Assembly (NCBI RefSeq): GCF_000300995.1
Contig: NZ_AMRJ01000018.1
Location: 1-64,000, forward strand
Reading direction: 5' to 3'
Length of the DNA: 64,000 bases
From: Alcanivorax hongdengensis A-11-3
GTDB taxonomy: Bacteria; Pseudomonadota; Gammaproteobacteria; Pseudomonadales; Alcanivoracaceae
In this document: positions 27,229 to 35,027 of the stretch, piece after piece
How the letters are laid out: each line of letters starts with the position of its first letter
Numbering within the stretch: the stretch's first letter is position 1
Program-made: the position numbers and the translations under genes
Notes under the pieces: generated by a model
The model's database searches: none
What the model was told of the DNA's origin: nothing
Seen by the model: only the letters and a program-made list of their open reading frames with translations

Positions 27229-28203
27229 TCAGGCGCGCACGATGGTCGATATCAGATAACCGGTGTAGGCCAGATAAACCAGCAACAGCACCACACCGTT
27301 GGCGCGGGTAATATGGCCCCGGCGACCAAACAGGCCGTAGCCCATTACCATCAGACTCACGGTCAACACTGTCATCAGACTCCAGTCCCGATGCAACGCC
27401 ACCGCTTCCACCGCCACCGGCTTGATGGCCGCGGCAATACCCACCACGCCCAGCGTGTTGAACAGGTTCGAGCCTATCACGTTACCCAGCGCAATATCGT
27501 GCTCGCCCTTGCGTACCGCCGCGATACTGGACGCCAGTTCCGGCAGCGACGTGCCCACCGCTACCACAGTCAGGCCGATGACCAGGTCACTGACCCCCAG
27601 GCTCTGAGCGATGAATACCGCGCCCCACACCAGCATGCGCGAGCTCACCACCAGCAGCACCAGCCCGACAATCAGCCAGAACAGCGACTTGCCCAGCGGC
27701 AGCGGATGCTCGGCCAGGTCACTTTCCACTTCGCCGGCCAGCACATCGCCCTTGCCGGTCATGGCCGCATAGATGGACCAGCCCATCAGCATCGCCAGCA
27801 GGCCGATCAGCACCCAGGCATCCAGCCGGGAAATCTCGCCGTCGATCAGTTGATAACCGGCCACCAGCGTCACCAGCAGCAGGATCGGCAGCTCCTTCTT
27901 GAGGATGGCGGAATTCATCGCCACCGGCGTGATCACCGCCACCACCCCGAGGATCAGGGCAATGTTGGTAATGTTGGAGCCATAGGCGTTACCCAGGGCC
28001 AGGGAGGGGTTGCCGTCCAGCGCCGCCAACGCGGAAACCACCATCTCCGGCGCAGAGGTACCGAAGCCGACAATCACCATGCCGATCAGCAACGGCGGCA
28101 TACCCGCATGGCTGGCGGTCCCTGCCGCCCCTTCAATGAACTTGTCCGCACTCCAGACCAGCAACGCCAGTCCCGCCAGCAATGCCGCAACGGCCAACAA
28201 CAT
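27229..28203 (-). CDS. Calcium/sodium antiporter (YrbG/CaCA family)
   Basis: 324 residues from the ATG at 28203, supported by GAAGGAG 7 bases upstream. Ten membrane helices in two inverted halves each carry an alpha-repeat: GFGTSAPEMVVS and VAVGTSLPELASS, with the ion-binding Glu. It exchanges cytosolic Ca2+ for Na+ or H+ across the inner membrane. It is the first gene of an exchanger-PerM pair. Confidence 0.93.
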   Translation of the reverse strand: MLLAVAALLAGLALLVWSADKFIEGAAGTASHAGMPPLLIGMVIVGFGTSAPEMVVSALAALDGNPSLALGNAYGSNITNIALILGVVAVITPVAMNSAILKKELPILLLVTLVAGYQLIDGEISRLDAWVLIGLLAMLMGWSIYAAMTGKGDVLAGEVESDLAEHPLPLGKSLFWLIVGLVLLVVSSRMLVWGAVFIAQSLGVSDLVIGLTVVAVGTSLPELASSIAAVRKGEHDIALGNVIGSNLFNTLGVVGIAAAIKPVAVEAVALHRDWSLMTVLTVSLMVMGYGLFGRRGHITRANGVVLLLVYLAYTGYLISTIVRA

Positions 28204-28337
28204 GGTGACTCCTTCAGGTCGAATCGAATCAGGCGGGCACATTGTGGCCGAAAAGCCGGCGTCGGGTAAGCGGTAAAGCAATGCCGGCAAGGCAGGCATA
28301 AAAAAGGTTCATCGCGGAATTGCGGGAAAACGTACAA

Positions 28338-28362
28338 GGTCGGACGTCAGAGGTCGGACGCC
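28338..28362 (+). repeat. ACGTC-type intergenic repeat
   Basis: GGTCGGACGTCAGAGGTCGG-like sequence, matching the left arm beside metK. It faces an inverted copy at 28546-28564 across about 180 bases without coding sequence. Confidence 0.65.
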
Positions 28363-28441
28363 AATCTCAACCCCGACAGTTGGCGCGGACTGAGATTTCG
28401 AGGCTCCTCCTGCATGCGCACGCCTATGCCCCTCTCCCCAA

Positions 28442-28466
28442 CCCCTCTCCCGCAAGGGGAGAGGGG
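28442..28466. repeat. CCCCTCTCCC hairpin repeat
   Basis: CCCCTCTCCC (28442-28451) and GGGAGAGGGG (28457-28466) pair across GCAAG. It is preceded by a further CCCCTCTCCCC copy at about 28429-28439. This is the motif of an intergenic repeat common in proteobacterial genomes, as I recall. It lies inside the pair of ACGTC repeats. The whole gap 28204-28652 holds repeats and a terminator but no gene. Confidence 0.65.
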
Positions 28467-28545
28467 CTTACACATCTAAAGTGAACAGCATTGCCACAAG
28501 GGACGAGCCGGTGAAGATTTTTGGGGTTCGGGGTTTCAGCCTATC

Positions 28546-28564
28546 GCGTCCGACGTCCGACGTT
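28546..28564 (+). repeat. ACGTC-type intergenic repeat, inverted copy
   Basis: GCGTCCGACGTCCGACG sequence, inverted relative to 28338-28362 and like the right arm beside ahcY. With that copy it bounds a roughly 225-base IVP-less element. Confidence 0.6.
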
Positions 28565-28605
28565 GGAGGACCAGGCCGATTTCCCCCTAATCCGCGATGA
28601 ACCAT

Positions 28606-28628
28606 AAAAAAGGCCGGCAGAGCCGGCC
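28606..28628 (-). terminator. Intrinsic terminator of the T_hemolysin operon
   Basis: Read on the minus strand, GGCCGGC and GCCGGCC form a 7-bp stem around a TCT loop, followed by T6. It lies 25 bases after the last gene of the operon. Confidence 0.88.
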
Positions 28629-28652
28629 AGAGGAAGGAGCGTAACGCTTGCG

Positions 28653-29285
28653 TTACGACAGGGTTGCCAGTTTCTTGTGAATGTCCTGCCGGCGGCCCTC
28701 GTCCGCCACCGGGCGCTGGGGCCGGGGCCTGGCCTGCAGAGCCTTCTCGAAATACTGCCGCGCTTTGGTTTCCTCGCCCTGATCGAGCAGGTAGTCGGCG
28801 TAGAAGTAGTTACTGTCGATGCCATCCGGGTTGATGGTCAGGGCGCGGGTGAGTAACTCACCGGCCTTGTCGTCATCGCCGAAGCCGATCGGCCAGCCGG
28901 GCACCTGGTAGTAGAGGCTGCCCAGGGAGGTCAGTGCCGAGCCATCCATGCTGGCCGGGTCGATGGCGATGGCGCCCTCGAACTGGCTGCGGGCCCGCTT
29001 GACCAGCGACAGGGCGCCCAGCCCGCCCTTGGCGCCGGCCCAGGTGCTGAGCACGATACCGTCCCAGATTTTCGGTTCCGCCCGGTCCGGGTACTGGCTG
29101 ACCAGAGCAGCGGCCTTGCCTTCCAGCGCTTCAAAGGCCTTCTCGCGCTGGTTCTCGGGCAGCTGATACTGAATATGTGCCCACTGGTGCTGAATCCCCA
29201 GCACCGCATCATCCAGGGCATCGGCATGGGCCAGCAGGGGCAGTAACACCAGGCTGGCGAACAGGGAAACAAGCCCTTTTTTCAT
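28653..29285 (-). CDS. Exported TPR-like protein, last gene of T_hemolysin operon
   Basis: 210 residues with signal peptide MKKGLVSLFASLVLLPLLAHA. The mature protein is helical with TPR-like units (ARSQFEGAIAIDPASMDGSA, KAGELLTRALTINPDGIDSN and KARQYFEKALQARPRP). It should be periplasmic. Its ATG overlaps the SDR stop in an ATGA, so it is translationally coupled to the biosynthetic genes and probably acts with them, for instance in delivery or retention of the product. That role is inferred. Confidence 0.78.
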   Translation of the reverse strand: MKKGLVSLFASLVLLPLLAHADALDDAVLGIQHQWAHIQYQLPENQREKAFEALEGKAAALVSQYPDRAEPKIWDGIVLSTWAGAKGGLGALSLVKRARSQFEGAIAIDPASMDGSALTSLGSLYYQVPGWPIGFGDDDKAGELLTRALTINPDGIDSNYFYADYLLDQGEETKARQYFEKALQARPRPQRPVADEGRRQDIHKKLATLS

Positions 29286-30076
29286 GGCTGCACTCCTTTG
29301 TGCATGTAACGTTGAATCACGGGAAGTTGTTTGCGCAGTGCCTTGTCCACCAGCCAGGGCAGCAGCGCGTTAAGACGAACAAAGAGCCTTTCCGGCCAGC
29401 CCAGGTAGACACTGGCGCGACGCCCCTCGATGGCGCGCAAAATGGCACTGGCCACCACCCCGGGGCTATCCATGTGGTTGCCCAGGTCATCATTCATGGC
29501 GTTGACCGAGGCATCGTTCATGGCGGTACGGGTGGCGCGCGGCGCCACATAGCGAATCACCAGCGGGCTGTCGGCCAGCTCGCGGCGCAACGCTTCGACA
29601 AAGCCGCGCAGGCCGAACTTGGTAGCGCAATAGGCGCTGTAGCCGGGGAAGCCGATGCTGCCGAAGGTGGAGCCGACAAACACCAGGGTGCCACTGCCGC
29701 GCCGGCGCATGGCCGGTGTCAGCTCCCGCGCCAGCACCATGGCACTGCGCAGGTTGACGTTGAGCATGGCGTCCAGGCTGGCGTCGTGGTTGGCATCCAC
29801 CGCCTGGAAATGATTGATGCCCGCGCAGTGGATTACGCCATCGGGCAGCCCTTCGTTTGCCACCAGTTCACGCAGGGCAGCGCCCAGCTGCGGGCTTTCC
29901 AGATCCAGCGTCACCGGTACCAGCCGCGCCTCGCGATACTGGCCGGTGAGCCGCTGCGGCTGACGCCCGGCCACCAGCACCCGGGCACCGCTTTCCAGCA
30001 GGCCATCCAGCACCGCACGGCCAATACCACCGCTGGCGCCCAACAACAGCCAGGTCTGATCAGGCGACTTGTGCAT
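29282..30076 (-). CDS. Short-chain dehydrogenase/reductase
   Basis: 264 residues from the ATG at 30076; a longer reading would lie within the upstream gene. Cofactor loop LLLGASGGIGRAV near the N-terminus, and catalytic Ser-Tyr-Lys in VGSTFGSIGFPGYSAYCATKFGLRGF. It should oxidise or reduce a hydroxyl/carbonyl with NAD(P)H. The start overlaps the end of the diiron oxidase gene by 17 bases, and its stop overlaps the TPR gene start, so it is embedded in the operon. Confidence 0.9.
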   Translation of the reverse strand: MHKSPDQTWLLLGASGGIGRAVLDGLLESGARVLVAGRQPQRLTGQYREARLVPVTLDLESPQLGAALRELVANEGLPDGVIHCAGINHFQAVDANHDASLDAMLNVNLRSAMVLARELTPAMRRRGSGTLVFVGSTFGSIGFPGYSAYCATKFGLRGFVEALRRELADSPLVIRYVAPRATRTAMNDASVNAMNDDLGNHMDSPGVVASAILRAIEGRRASVYLGWPERLFVRLNALLPWLVDKALRKQLPVIQRYMHKGVQP

Positions 30077-30737
30077 GGCGGCGCTCCTGGTCGGGCAGTG
30101 GAATGCTGTGCAGCATGTCGCCGTAAAGTCGATAGACCACACGGCTGGCGTGGATCACTGCCTGACGATCATCCTCATCGTCGATGCGGTTCATCAGTGA
30201 CTGGAAAAACTGGTAATGCTCCTGGTCCAGGGCGCCGTGTGAGAGCAGGTAACTGAATGCCTTTTTCGGCAGCTGCAACTTGTCCTGCACCTGCATGGCC
30301 AGTGGCGTGGCCAGGGCAATACTGGTGCCCTCCAGCACATTGACCATGCCAAAGAAGGCCATGGGGTTGCCGCGCTCGATGGCGTCATAAAGCCAGGCGA
30401 CCATCATCTCGATGGGCAGATCCGGGTGGCCATGACGCACCGCCTCGGCATCCTCACCCAGCGCCGCCAGGTCATTGAGAATCCACTCCTGGTGGCCGTA
30501 CTCGTCTTCGATGTACTCCACCAGCGCCTCGCGCACCCATTCCAGCCGGGCAGGCAGGCGGCTGCCACAGGCCATCATCAGCGGCACCGTGTGTTTCACA
30601 TGGTGGTAGGCCTGCGACAGGAAGTAGGCATAGCTTTCCAGATTGAAGCGGCCCTCCGGCACGGCCTTCATGATCGGCGCCCCCAGCACGTGGTTACGGG
30701 CCTCGACGGTCTGTTGCTGTAGAAGATCAAAAAACAT
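30060..30737 (-). CDS. Haem-oxygenase-like diiron oxidase (TenA/PqqC-like fold)
   Basis: 225 residues, all helical. Candidate iron ligands follow the HDO pattern: Glu/His in EYIEDEYGHQEW (about residues 75-86), Glu in NVLEGTSIALA, and H-x3-D-x2-H in SHGALDQEHYQFF. Related enzymes include UndA (fatty acid to terminal alkene) and SznF-type N-oxygenases, so an O2-dependent oxidation of an acyl or amine substrate is plausible. It starts 8 bases after the ligase stop and overlaps the SDR gene by 17 bases. Chemistry is inferred from fold and ligands only. Confidence 0.8.
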   Translation of the reverse strand: MFFDLLQQQTVEARNHVLGAPIMKAVPEGRFNLESYAYFLSQAYHHVKHTVPLMMACGSRLPARLEWVREALVEYIEDEYGHQEWILNDLAALGEDAEAVRHGHPDLPIEMMVAWLYDAIERGNPMAFFGMVNVLEGTSIALATPLAMQVQDKLQLPKKAFSYLLSHGALDQEHYQFFQSLMNRIDDEDDRQAVIHASRVVYRLYGDMLHSIPLPDQERRHAQVA

Positions 30738-30745
30738 AATTCACC

Positions 30746-32167
30746 TCAGGAATACGCCAGGGTTGCCTGCCCGGCTTGCTGCAGGGCATCACCATAGGTA
30801 CGGAAAATGGCCTCACGACGTGGCCGCCCGTTGGCGGTGGCCAGGCCGTTATCGGCACTGAAAGGGGTTTCCACCCGCAGCCAGTGGCTGACGCGGGCAT
30901 AGTCGGGCAGGCTGGCATTCACCCGGGCGACGGTGTCGGCCAGGGCCGCATCATCGACACCGGGCAGCGGCACCAGCACCGCGGACAGGCTGGGCTCACC
31001 ATCGCCGAACACCACCACCGAGCGCAGGGTGTCGCAGGCCTGGAACACACTTTCCACCCATTCGGGATTGACGTTGCGGCCGTAGGCGGTGATCAGCAGA
31101 TTCTTGGCCCGGCCACTGACGCGCAGAAAACCATCATGGTCGAGCACGCCCAGATCACCGGTGCCCCAGGTCCGCGCCGCCGTCGGCTCACCCAGGTAGC
31201 CGGCCATCACGCCGTCGCGAACCTGGATCTCGCCTCGCTCACTGATGGTCAGCTGCACATGGCCCAATGGTCGACCGGCACAGCCGGGACGGTTGTCACC
31301 GGGCACATTGAGGGCCACCACCGAGCCACACTCGGACAGGCCATAGCCTTCGTAGACAGGCAAGCCAAGCGCATGGGCCCGGCTCAGCAGGGTCGGGTCC
31401 ACCTTGCCGCCACCCACCGCGATATAGCGCAGGCTGTCAGGCACCGGCAGCCCCTTGCCGGCCATCAGGGTCAGCAGGCGCAGCAGTTCCGGCACCAGAA
31501 TCAGGCTCTCGGGGCGCGTTTCATTGAGGCTCTGGAACAGACGAAACGGGTCCATGGTGGAGCTCCCGGTAAATCCCAGGCTGGCCAGTGGCCGCACCAC
31601 CACGGTGGCGCCCAGCCACAGCGGCAGGTAAATGCCTGCCAGGTTTTCCAGCAGGGTGGCAAAAGGCAGCACGCACAGGTGGCGATCCCCGGCATGGGGC
31701 GCCAACCGCTCGGCCAGGGCCAGCACCGTGCGGCGCTGGTGGTCCAGGGTCAGGCAGACACCCTTGGGCTGACCGGTACTGCCGGAGGTAAAGGTCACCT
31801 TGGCGGTTTCCGGCGGCATGCCGGCCGGCACACCGTCATGGGCCTGCAGGGTGTCGGTATCCGCATGGTAAACCGCATCGATACCGGCACGGGCATACAG
31901 ATGGGCGACCTGCTCGGCGCTGAAGAAGCCGGGCACCGGCACCACAACACAACCGGCGTGCTGGGCGGCCAGATCGGCAATAATCCAGGCCGGGCTGTTG
32001 TCACCGCACAGGGCAAGGCGCTGCACCTGGCGCGCCAGCAGTCGGGCGGCGAGGGCCTCGATGGCCGGTAGCAACTCGCCATAGCTCAGCGGCTGCTCAC
32101 CGTCCAGGGCCGTCACCTGCGGGCGCTGGCGGGCGTGCTCACTCAACCTTTCAAGCAACCACGTCAT
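30746..32167 (-). CDS. AMP-dependent acyl ligase (ANL superfamily)
   Basis: 473 residues from the ATG at 32167. Core motifs: A3 FTSGSTGQPKGV, A5 YEGYGLSECGSV, A7 GTGDLGVLDHDG and A8 RVSGRAKNLLITAYGRNVNPEW. It should adenylate a carboxylic acid and may form an acyl thioester. At the A10 position, where acyl-CoA synthetases carry the catalytic Lys (TLKLKR), this protein has ATANGRPRR, so Arg aligns with Lys. It is short for a long-chain acyl-CoA synthetase. The start overlaps the T_hemolysin gene by 17 bases. Confidence 0.85.
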   Translation of the reverse strand: MTWLLERLSEHARQRPQVTALDGEQPLSYGELLPAIEALAARLLARQVQRLALCGDNSPAWIIADLAAQHAGCVVVPVPGFFSAEQVAHLYARAGIDAVYHADTDTLQAHDGVPAGMPPETAKVTFTSGSTGQPKGVCLTLDHQRRTVLALAERLAPHAGDRHLCVLPFATLLENLAGIYLPLWLGATVVVRPLASLGFTGSSTMDPFRLFQSLNETRPESLILVPELLRLLTLMAGKGLPVPDSLRYIAVGGGKVDPTLLSRAHALGLPVYEGYGLSECGSVVALNVPGDNRPGCAGRPLGHVQLTISERGEIQVRDGVMAGYLGEPTAARTWGTGDLGVLDHDGFLRVSGRAKNLLITAYGRNVNPEWVESVFQACDTLRSVVVFGDGEPSLSAVLVPLPGVDDAALADTVARVNASLPDYARVSHWLRVETPFSADNGLATANGRPRREAIFRTYGDALQQAGQATLAYS

Positions 32168-32825
32168 AGCCCTGCCCCCCTGTGCCGAGCCAGCCACTGG
32201 CAGTCAGCGCCGCGTACCCCGGCGGCACATGGCCAATCATTACCTGCGGGCGGAACTGGTAATAGCGACCCCAGCAGCCGGCGTCTTCGCCCAGACGAGC
32301 CGGGTCCGCCTCCGCCAGCCGTTGCGGGGCCAGCCCCAGGCGCGCAAACATGGTGCGTACCTGGGCGGTGGCGGTGAAGGCAATCCAGTCCAGTCGTTGA
32401 TTGAACAGGGCCTCGGTCAGGGCCACGAACAGCACCCGCCCGGTACCGGAGCCATCCGCGGCCAGACTGGCCACTTCCACAATGCGTTCACGGGGCACCG
32501 GAGCGCCGTGCCGTTCACCGACGGCCTGCTCGATGGGGTTATCCAGGTACTGTTCGAGAAAGAGCGGGCGCAGGGCCGCCGGGTTCAACCCCACCGCGGC
32601 CCGGGTGATCTGCTGGTCATCTTCCAGGGTCACCAGCAGGGAGGCATCGATGCACGGACGCGCCCCATAGGCCAACCGGTAATAACGGCGAATAAAGTGC
32701 GCGGCCGGTTGATAACCGGCATCGCCAGCCTCCCAGACACGACAGCGCAACGGCTTGCCATGCAGTGACAGCGGCGTTTCCATGGCGTTGAAAAACGCCT
32801 CTTTGGGCGGGGCGGAAAATTTCAT
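32151..32825 (-). CDS. Thermostable hemolysin family (delta-VPH) GNAT-like protein
   Basis: 224 residues matching the T_hemolysin family along its length: HFIRRYYRLAYGAR near residue 43, LFLEQYLDNPIEQAV, the core RIVEVASLAADGSG and FVALTEALFN, IAFTATAQVRTMFARLGL, and WGRYYQFRPQVMIGHVPPG. The founder was named as a Vibrio haemolysin, but the fold resembles GNAT/autoinducer-synthase acyltransferases. It has no signal peptide. As the first gene of an operon with an acyl ligase, oxidase and SDR, an acyl-transfer role fits better than haemolysis (inference). Confidence 0.82.
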   Translation of the reverse strand: MKFSAPPKEAFFNAMETPLSLHGKPLRCRVWEAGDAGYQPAAHFIRRYYRLAYGARPCIDASLLVTLEDDQQITRAAVGLNPAALRPLFLEQYLDNPIEQAVGERHGAPVPRERIVEVASLAADGSGTGRVLFVALTEALFNQRLDWIAFTATAQVRTMFARLGLAPQRLAEADPARLGEDAGCWGRYYQFRPQVMIGHVPPGYAALTASGWLGTGGQGYDVVA

Positions 32826-32829
32826 GGGT

Positions 32830-32851
32830 GTACTCCTGCGTTACGGAGTAC
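32830..32851 (-). promoter_or_regulatory. Hairpin masking the T_hemolysin Shine-Dalgarno
   Basis: On the minus strand GTACTCC, eight bases, then GGAGTAC, four bases before the ATG. The 7-bp stem holds the AGGAG ribosome binding site in its 3' arm, so translation of the operon's first gene would require opening it. The upstream part of the 190-bp gap to 33016 is AT-rich and must hold the promoter. Confidence 0.5.
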
Positions 32852-33015
32852 AGTTAAGAAGCCTCAGCTTAACGGTTAATTAATAACCACAAAGTTTATT
32901 TTTTAAACGATTCGGAACTATTTCACGAATCGCTGCACACCGGACCATTCAAGGTGTTGCCGCTACCCCCTGACCGTCACTGGCGGGTAAAAAAAATGCC
33001 GGGATCCGTTTTTCC

Positions 33016-33405
33016 ATGGACTATTTGACGCTTGCCTACCTGCATCTGGCCACCATTTTGCCCGCTTTTCTGATTGCCACGGTGCAGCTTGTGCGCCCCA
33101 AGGGCGGCCCCCTGCACCGGCAGCTGGGGCGCCTTTATATGGTGCTGATGTTGCTCACGGCAGTGATCAGCCTGTGCATGCCCGCCAGCATCGGCCCGGT
33201 ATGGCTGGGCCATTTCGGTTATATCCATCTGCTTTCCCTGCTGACGCTCTATGCGGTGCCCGCCGCCTGGCAGGCGGCCAGACGGGGCCGTATCGCCACG
33301 CATCGGCGCATCATGATGATGTTGTACATCGGCGCTTTTGTGCTGGCCGGCAGCTTCACGCTGATGCCCGGGCGCCTGATTCACGGCTGGCTATTTGGTC
33401 ACTGA
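33016..33405 (+). CDS. DUF2306 membrane protein
   Basis: 129 residues with four hydrophobic helices. LHATILPAFLIATVQLVRPKG-like start (LHLATILPAFLIATVQL), GPLHRQLGRLYMVLML, HFGYIHLLSLLTLY and RIATHRRIMMMLYIGAFVLAG are typical DUF2306 blocks with conserved His. It is an inner-membrane protein of unknown role. It lacks a clear Shine-Dalgarno. A terminator for the opposite strand lies just after it. Confidence 0.78.
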   Translation: MDYLTLAYLHLATILPAFLIATVQLVRPKGGPLHRQLGRLYMVLMLLTAVISLCMPASIGPVWLGHFGYIHLLSLLTLYAVPAAWQAARRGRIATHRRIMMMLYIGAFVLAGSFTLMPGRLIHGWLFGH

Positions 33406-33423
33406 GACAGGGATCGGGAGCAG

Positions 33424-33453
33424 AAAAAAAGAAGGGTCGGCGGGCGCCGACCC
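33424..33453 (-). terminator. Intrinsic terminator of the peroxiredoxin-glutaredoxin gene
   Basis: On the minus strand GGGTCGGC and GCCGACCC pair around GCCC, followed by TTC and T7. It lies about 72 bases after the prx-grx stop. Confidence 0.85.
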
Positions 33454-33525
33454 AAGGGGGAAGCTGGATAACGATAATCCGATACTAATCGGCACCTCCC
33501 TGTGCCGGTGTGAGCGCGTTAACAA

Positions 33526-34263
33526 TCAGGAGGCTTTTAGCCATTCTTCCAGTTCATCGGCACCGCCAATACGCTGACCTTCTATATAGACCTGCGGGGT
33601 GGTGCCGGCACCGGTGACCGCTGCCAGGGTGCTGTAGCTCAAGCCGCGGCTGCCGAGCTCGATTTCCTCGAAACTGTAGCCGGCTTCACGCAGGGCCAAT
33701 TTTGCACGACTGCAGTGCGGGCATCCCGGCTTGGTGAATACCGTTACCCGCTTGGGCAGGGCCGCTTCGCCATTGATATGCGCCAGCATGGTGTCGGCAT
33801 CGGAGACCTCGAAGGGGTCACCCGGCTTTTCCGGTTCGATGAACATCTTCTCGATGACGCCATCTTTCACCAGCATGGAATAACGCCAGCTGCGCGGGCC
33901 GAAGCCCAGATCCTGCTTGTCCACCAGCATGCCCATCTTGTCGGTGAACTCACCGTTGCCATCCGGAATGAAGCGGATGTTGGCGGCGTCCTGGTCACCG
34001 GACCAGGCGTTCATCACGAAGCCGTCGTTCACGGACAGGCAGACAATGTCATCCACGCCGTTGGCCTTCAGCACCGGCGCCAGCTCGTTGTAGCGCGGCA
34101 GGTGCGTGGAGGAGCAAGTGGGCGTAAAGGCACCCGGCAGGGCAAAGACCACCACGGTCTTGCCGCCGAACAGGTCATCGGTGCTGACATCTTTCCATTC
34201 ATTGCCTTCACGGGTGCGGAAAGTCACCTGGGGAACACGTTCGCCTTCGCGGTTGTTCAACAT
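33526..34263 (-). CDS. Peroxiredoxin-glutaredoxin hybrid
   Basis: 245 residues. Residues 1-160 are a Prx5-type peroxiredoxin with the peroxidatic Cys in [16 protein letters not shown]. Residues 170-245 are a glutaredoxin with active site [12 protein letters not shown] and a [14 protein letters not shown] cis-Pro loop. The fusion reduces H2O2 and alkyl hydroperoxides directly with glutathione in the cytosol. It lies downstream of dps with an OxyR-type site in the gap, so induction by peroxide is likely. Confidence 0.94.
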   Translation of the reverse strand: MLNNREGERVPQVTFRTREGNEWKDVSTDDLFGGKTVVVFALPGAFTPTCSSTHLPRYNELAPVLKANGVDDIVCLSVNDGFVMNAWSGDQDAANIRFIPDGNGEFTDKMGMLVDKQDLGFGPRSWRYSMLVKDGVIEKMFIEPEKPGDPFEVSDADTMLAHINGEAALPKRVTVFTKPGCPHCSRAKLALREAGYSFEEIELGSRGLSYSTLAAVTGAGTTPQVYIEGQRIGGADELEEWLKAS

Positions 34264-34337
34264 GCATTCACTCCTTGTCTAAATGGGTAGAGAGTCATTG
34301 ATTCCGAAAGACTTAACCTCTCGAATTTTTATCAATG

Positions 34338-34352
34338 ATAGAGAAACCCTAT
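34338..34352 (-). promoter_or_regulatory. Candidate OxyR site
   Basis: ATAG (34338-34341), N7, CTAT (34349-34352) is an OxyR half-operator, about 75 bases upstream of the prx-grx start. It is framed by two direct TTATCAAT copies (34329-34336 and 34353-34360). The outer ATAG/CTAT elements of a full four-part OxyR site are not clear. Confidence 0.5.
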
Positions 34353-34399
34353 TTATCAATAAAGTAAATCCCACCTATGCCAGCGATACGATTTAACTA

Positions 34400-34846
34400 T
34401 TAACCAAGATGGGCCGAAAGCATCCAGGCGGCCTTCTCGTGGATCTCGATACGATCACTGGCCACGGTGGCGGACCCCTCATCCTCGTGTTCGCCGGCCA
34501 GTTTCAACACCTGGTTGGCCCGCTCGGCGACAATACGGTGATCGTCCGCCAGCTCCTTGATCATGTCGCTGGCCGCCGGGTCCCCCACCGCATCCTTGAC
34601 CGTGGACAGCTTGGCAAACTCGGTGTAGCTGCCCGGCGCCTTGAAACCCAGCGCGCGGATGCGCTCGGCCAGGGTATCCACCGCCAGTGCCAGTTCGGTG
34701 TATTGCTGTTCGAACAGCAGATGCAGGCTGTGGAACATGGGGCCGGTCACGTTCCAGTGGTATTTGTGGGTCTTGAGGTAGAGGGTGTAGCTCTCCGCCA
34801 GCAGGGTACTCAACGCTTCGGCCACCTGTTTGTTGTGCTCGATCAT
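34400..34846 (-). CDS. dps: Dps-family DNA-protecting ferritin
   Basis: 148 residues. The intersubunit ferroxidase residues are in KTHKYHWNVTGPMFHSLHLLFEQQY (split: HKYHWNVTGPMFHSLH and LLFEQQY), with VDTLAERIRALG and the C-terminal IHEKAAWMLSAHLG completing the family pattern. It forms a dodecamer that stores iron and consumes H2O2. AAGGAGA lies 6 bases before the ATG. It neighbours the peroxiredoxin gene, giving a small oxidative-stress cluster. Confidence 0.94.
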   Translation of the reverse strand: MIEHNKQVAEALSTLLAESYTLYLKTHKYHWNVTGPMFHSLHLLFEQQYTELALAVDTLAERIRALGFKAPGSYTEFAKLSTVKDAVGDPAASDMIKELADDHRIVAERANQVLKLAGEHEDEGSATVASDRIEIHEKAAWMLSAHLG

Positions 34847-35027
34847 TGGCGCTCTCCTTGTCCTGATGAAAACGATGTCGTGATCCGTATGCCCCGAGAC
34901 GGGCCCGGAATGTCTATCTACGTTACGACCGGAGGCGCAGGGAGGTAAGGCCAGAAAGCGTTATCGGATTGATTGACGGGAGCTATGGGAAAGGCCGTGG
35001 GCCGCGCGGCCCACAGCCCTGCGGGGC

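Noticed and set aside
26875..28269. 464-aa plus-strand frame
   Set aside because: Antisense to PerM and the Ca/Na exchanger; its His/Gln-rich translation has no helix or domain pattern expected of a protein.
30060..30737. Naming the diiron oxidase as UndA (1-undecene synthase)
   Set aside because: Fold and ligand pattern agree, but overall sequence cannot separate UndA from other HDO enzymes and the operon partners differ.
34307..34360. Full four-part OxyR operator
   Set aside because: Only the central ATAG-N7-CTAT pair is convincing; the outer elements do not match, so only a half-site is reported.
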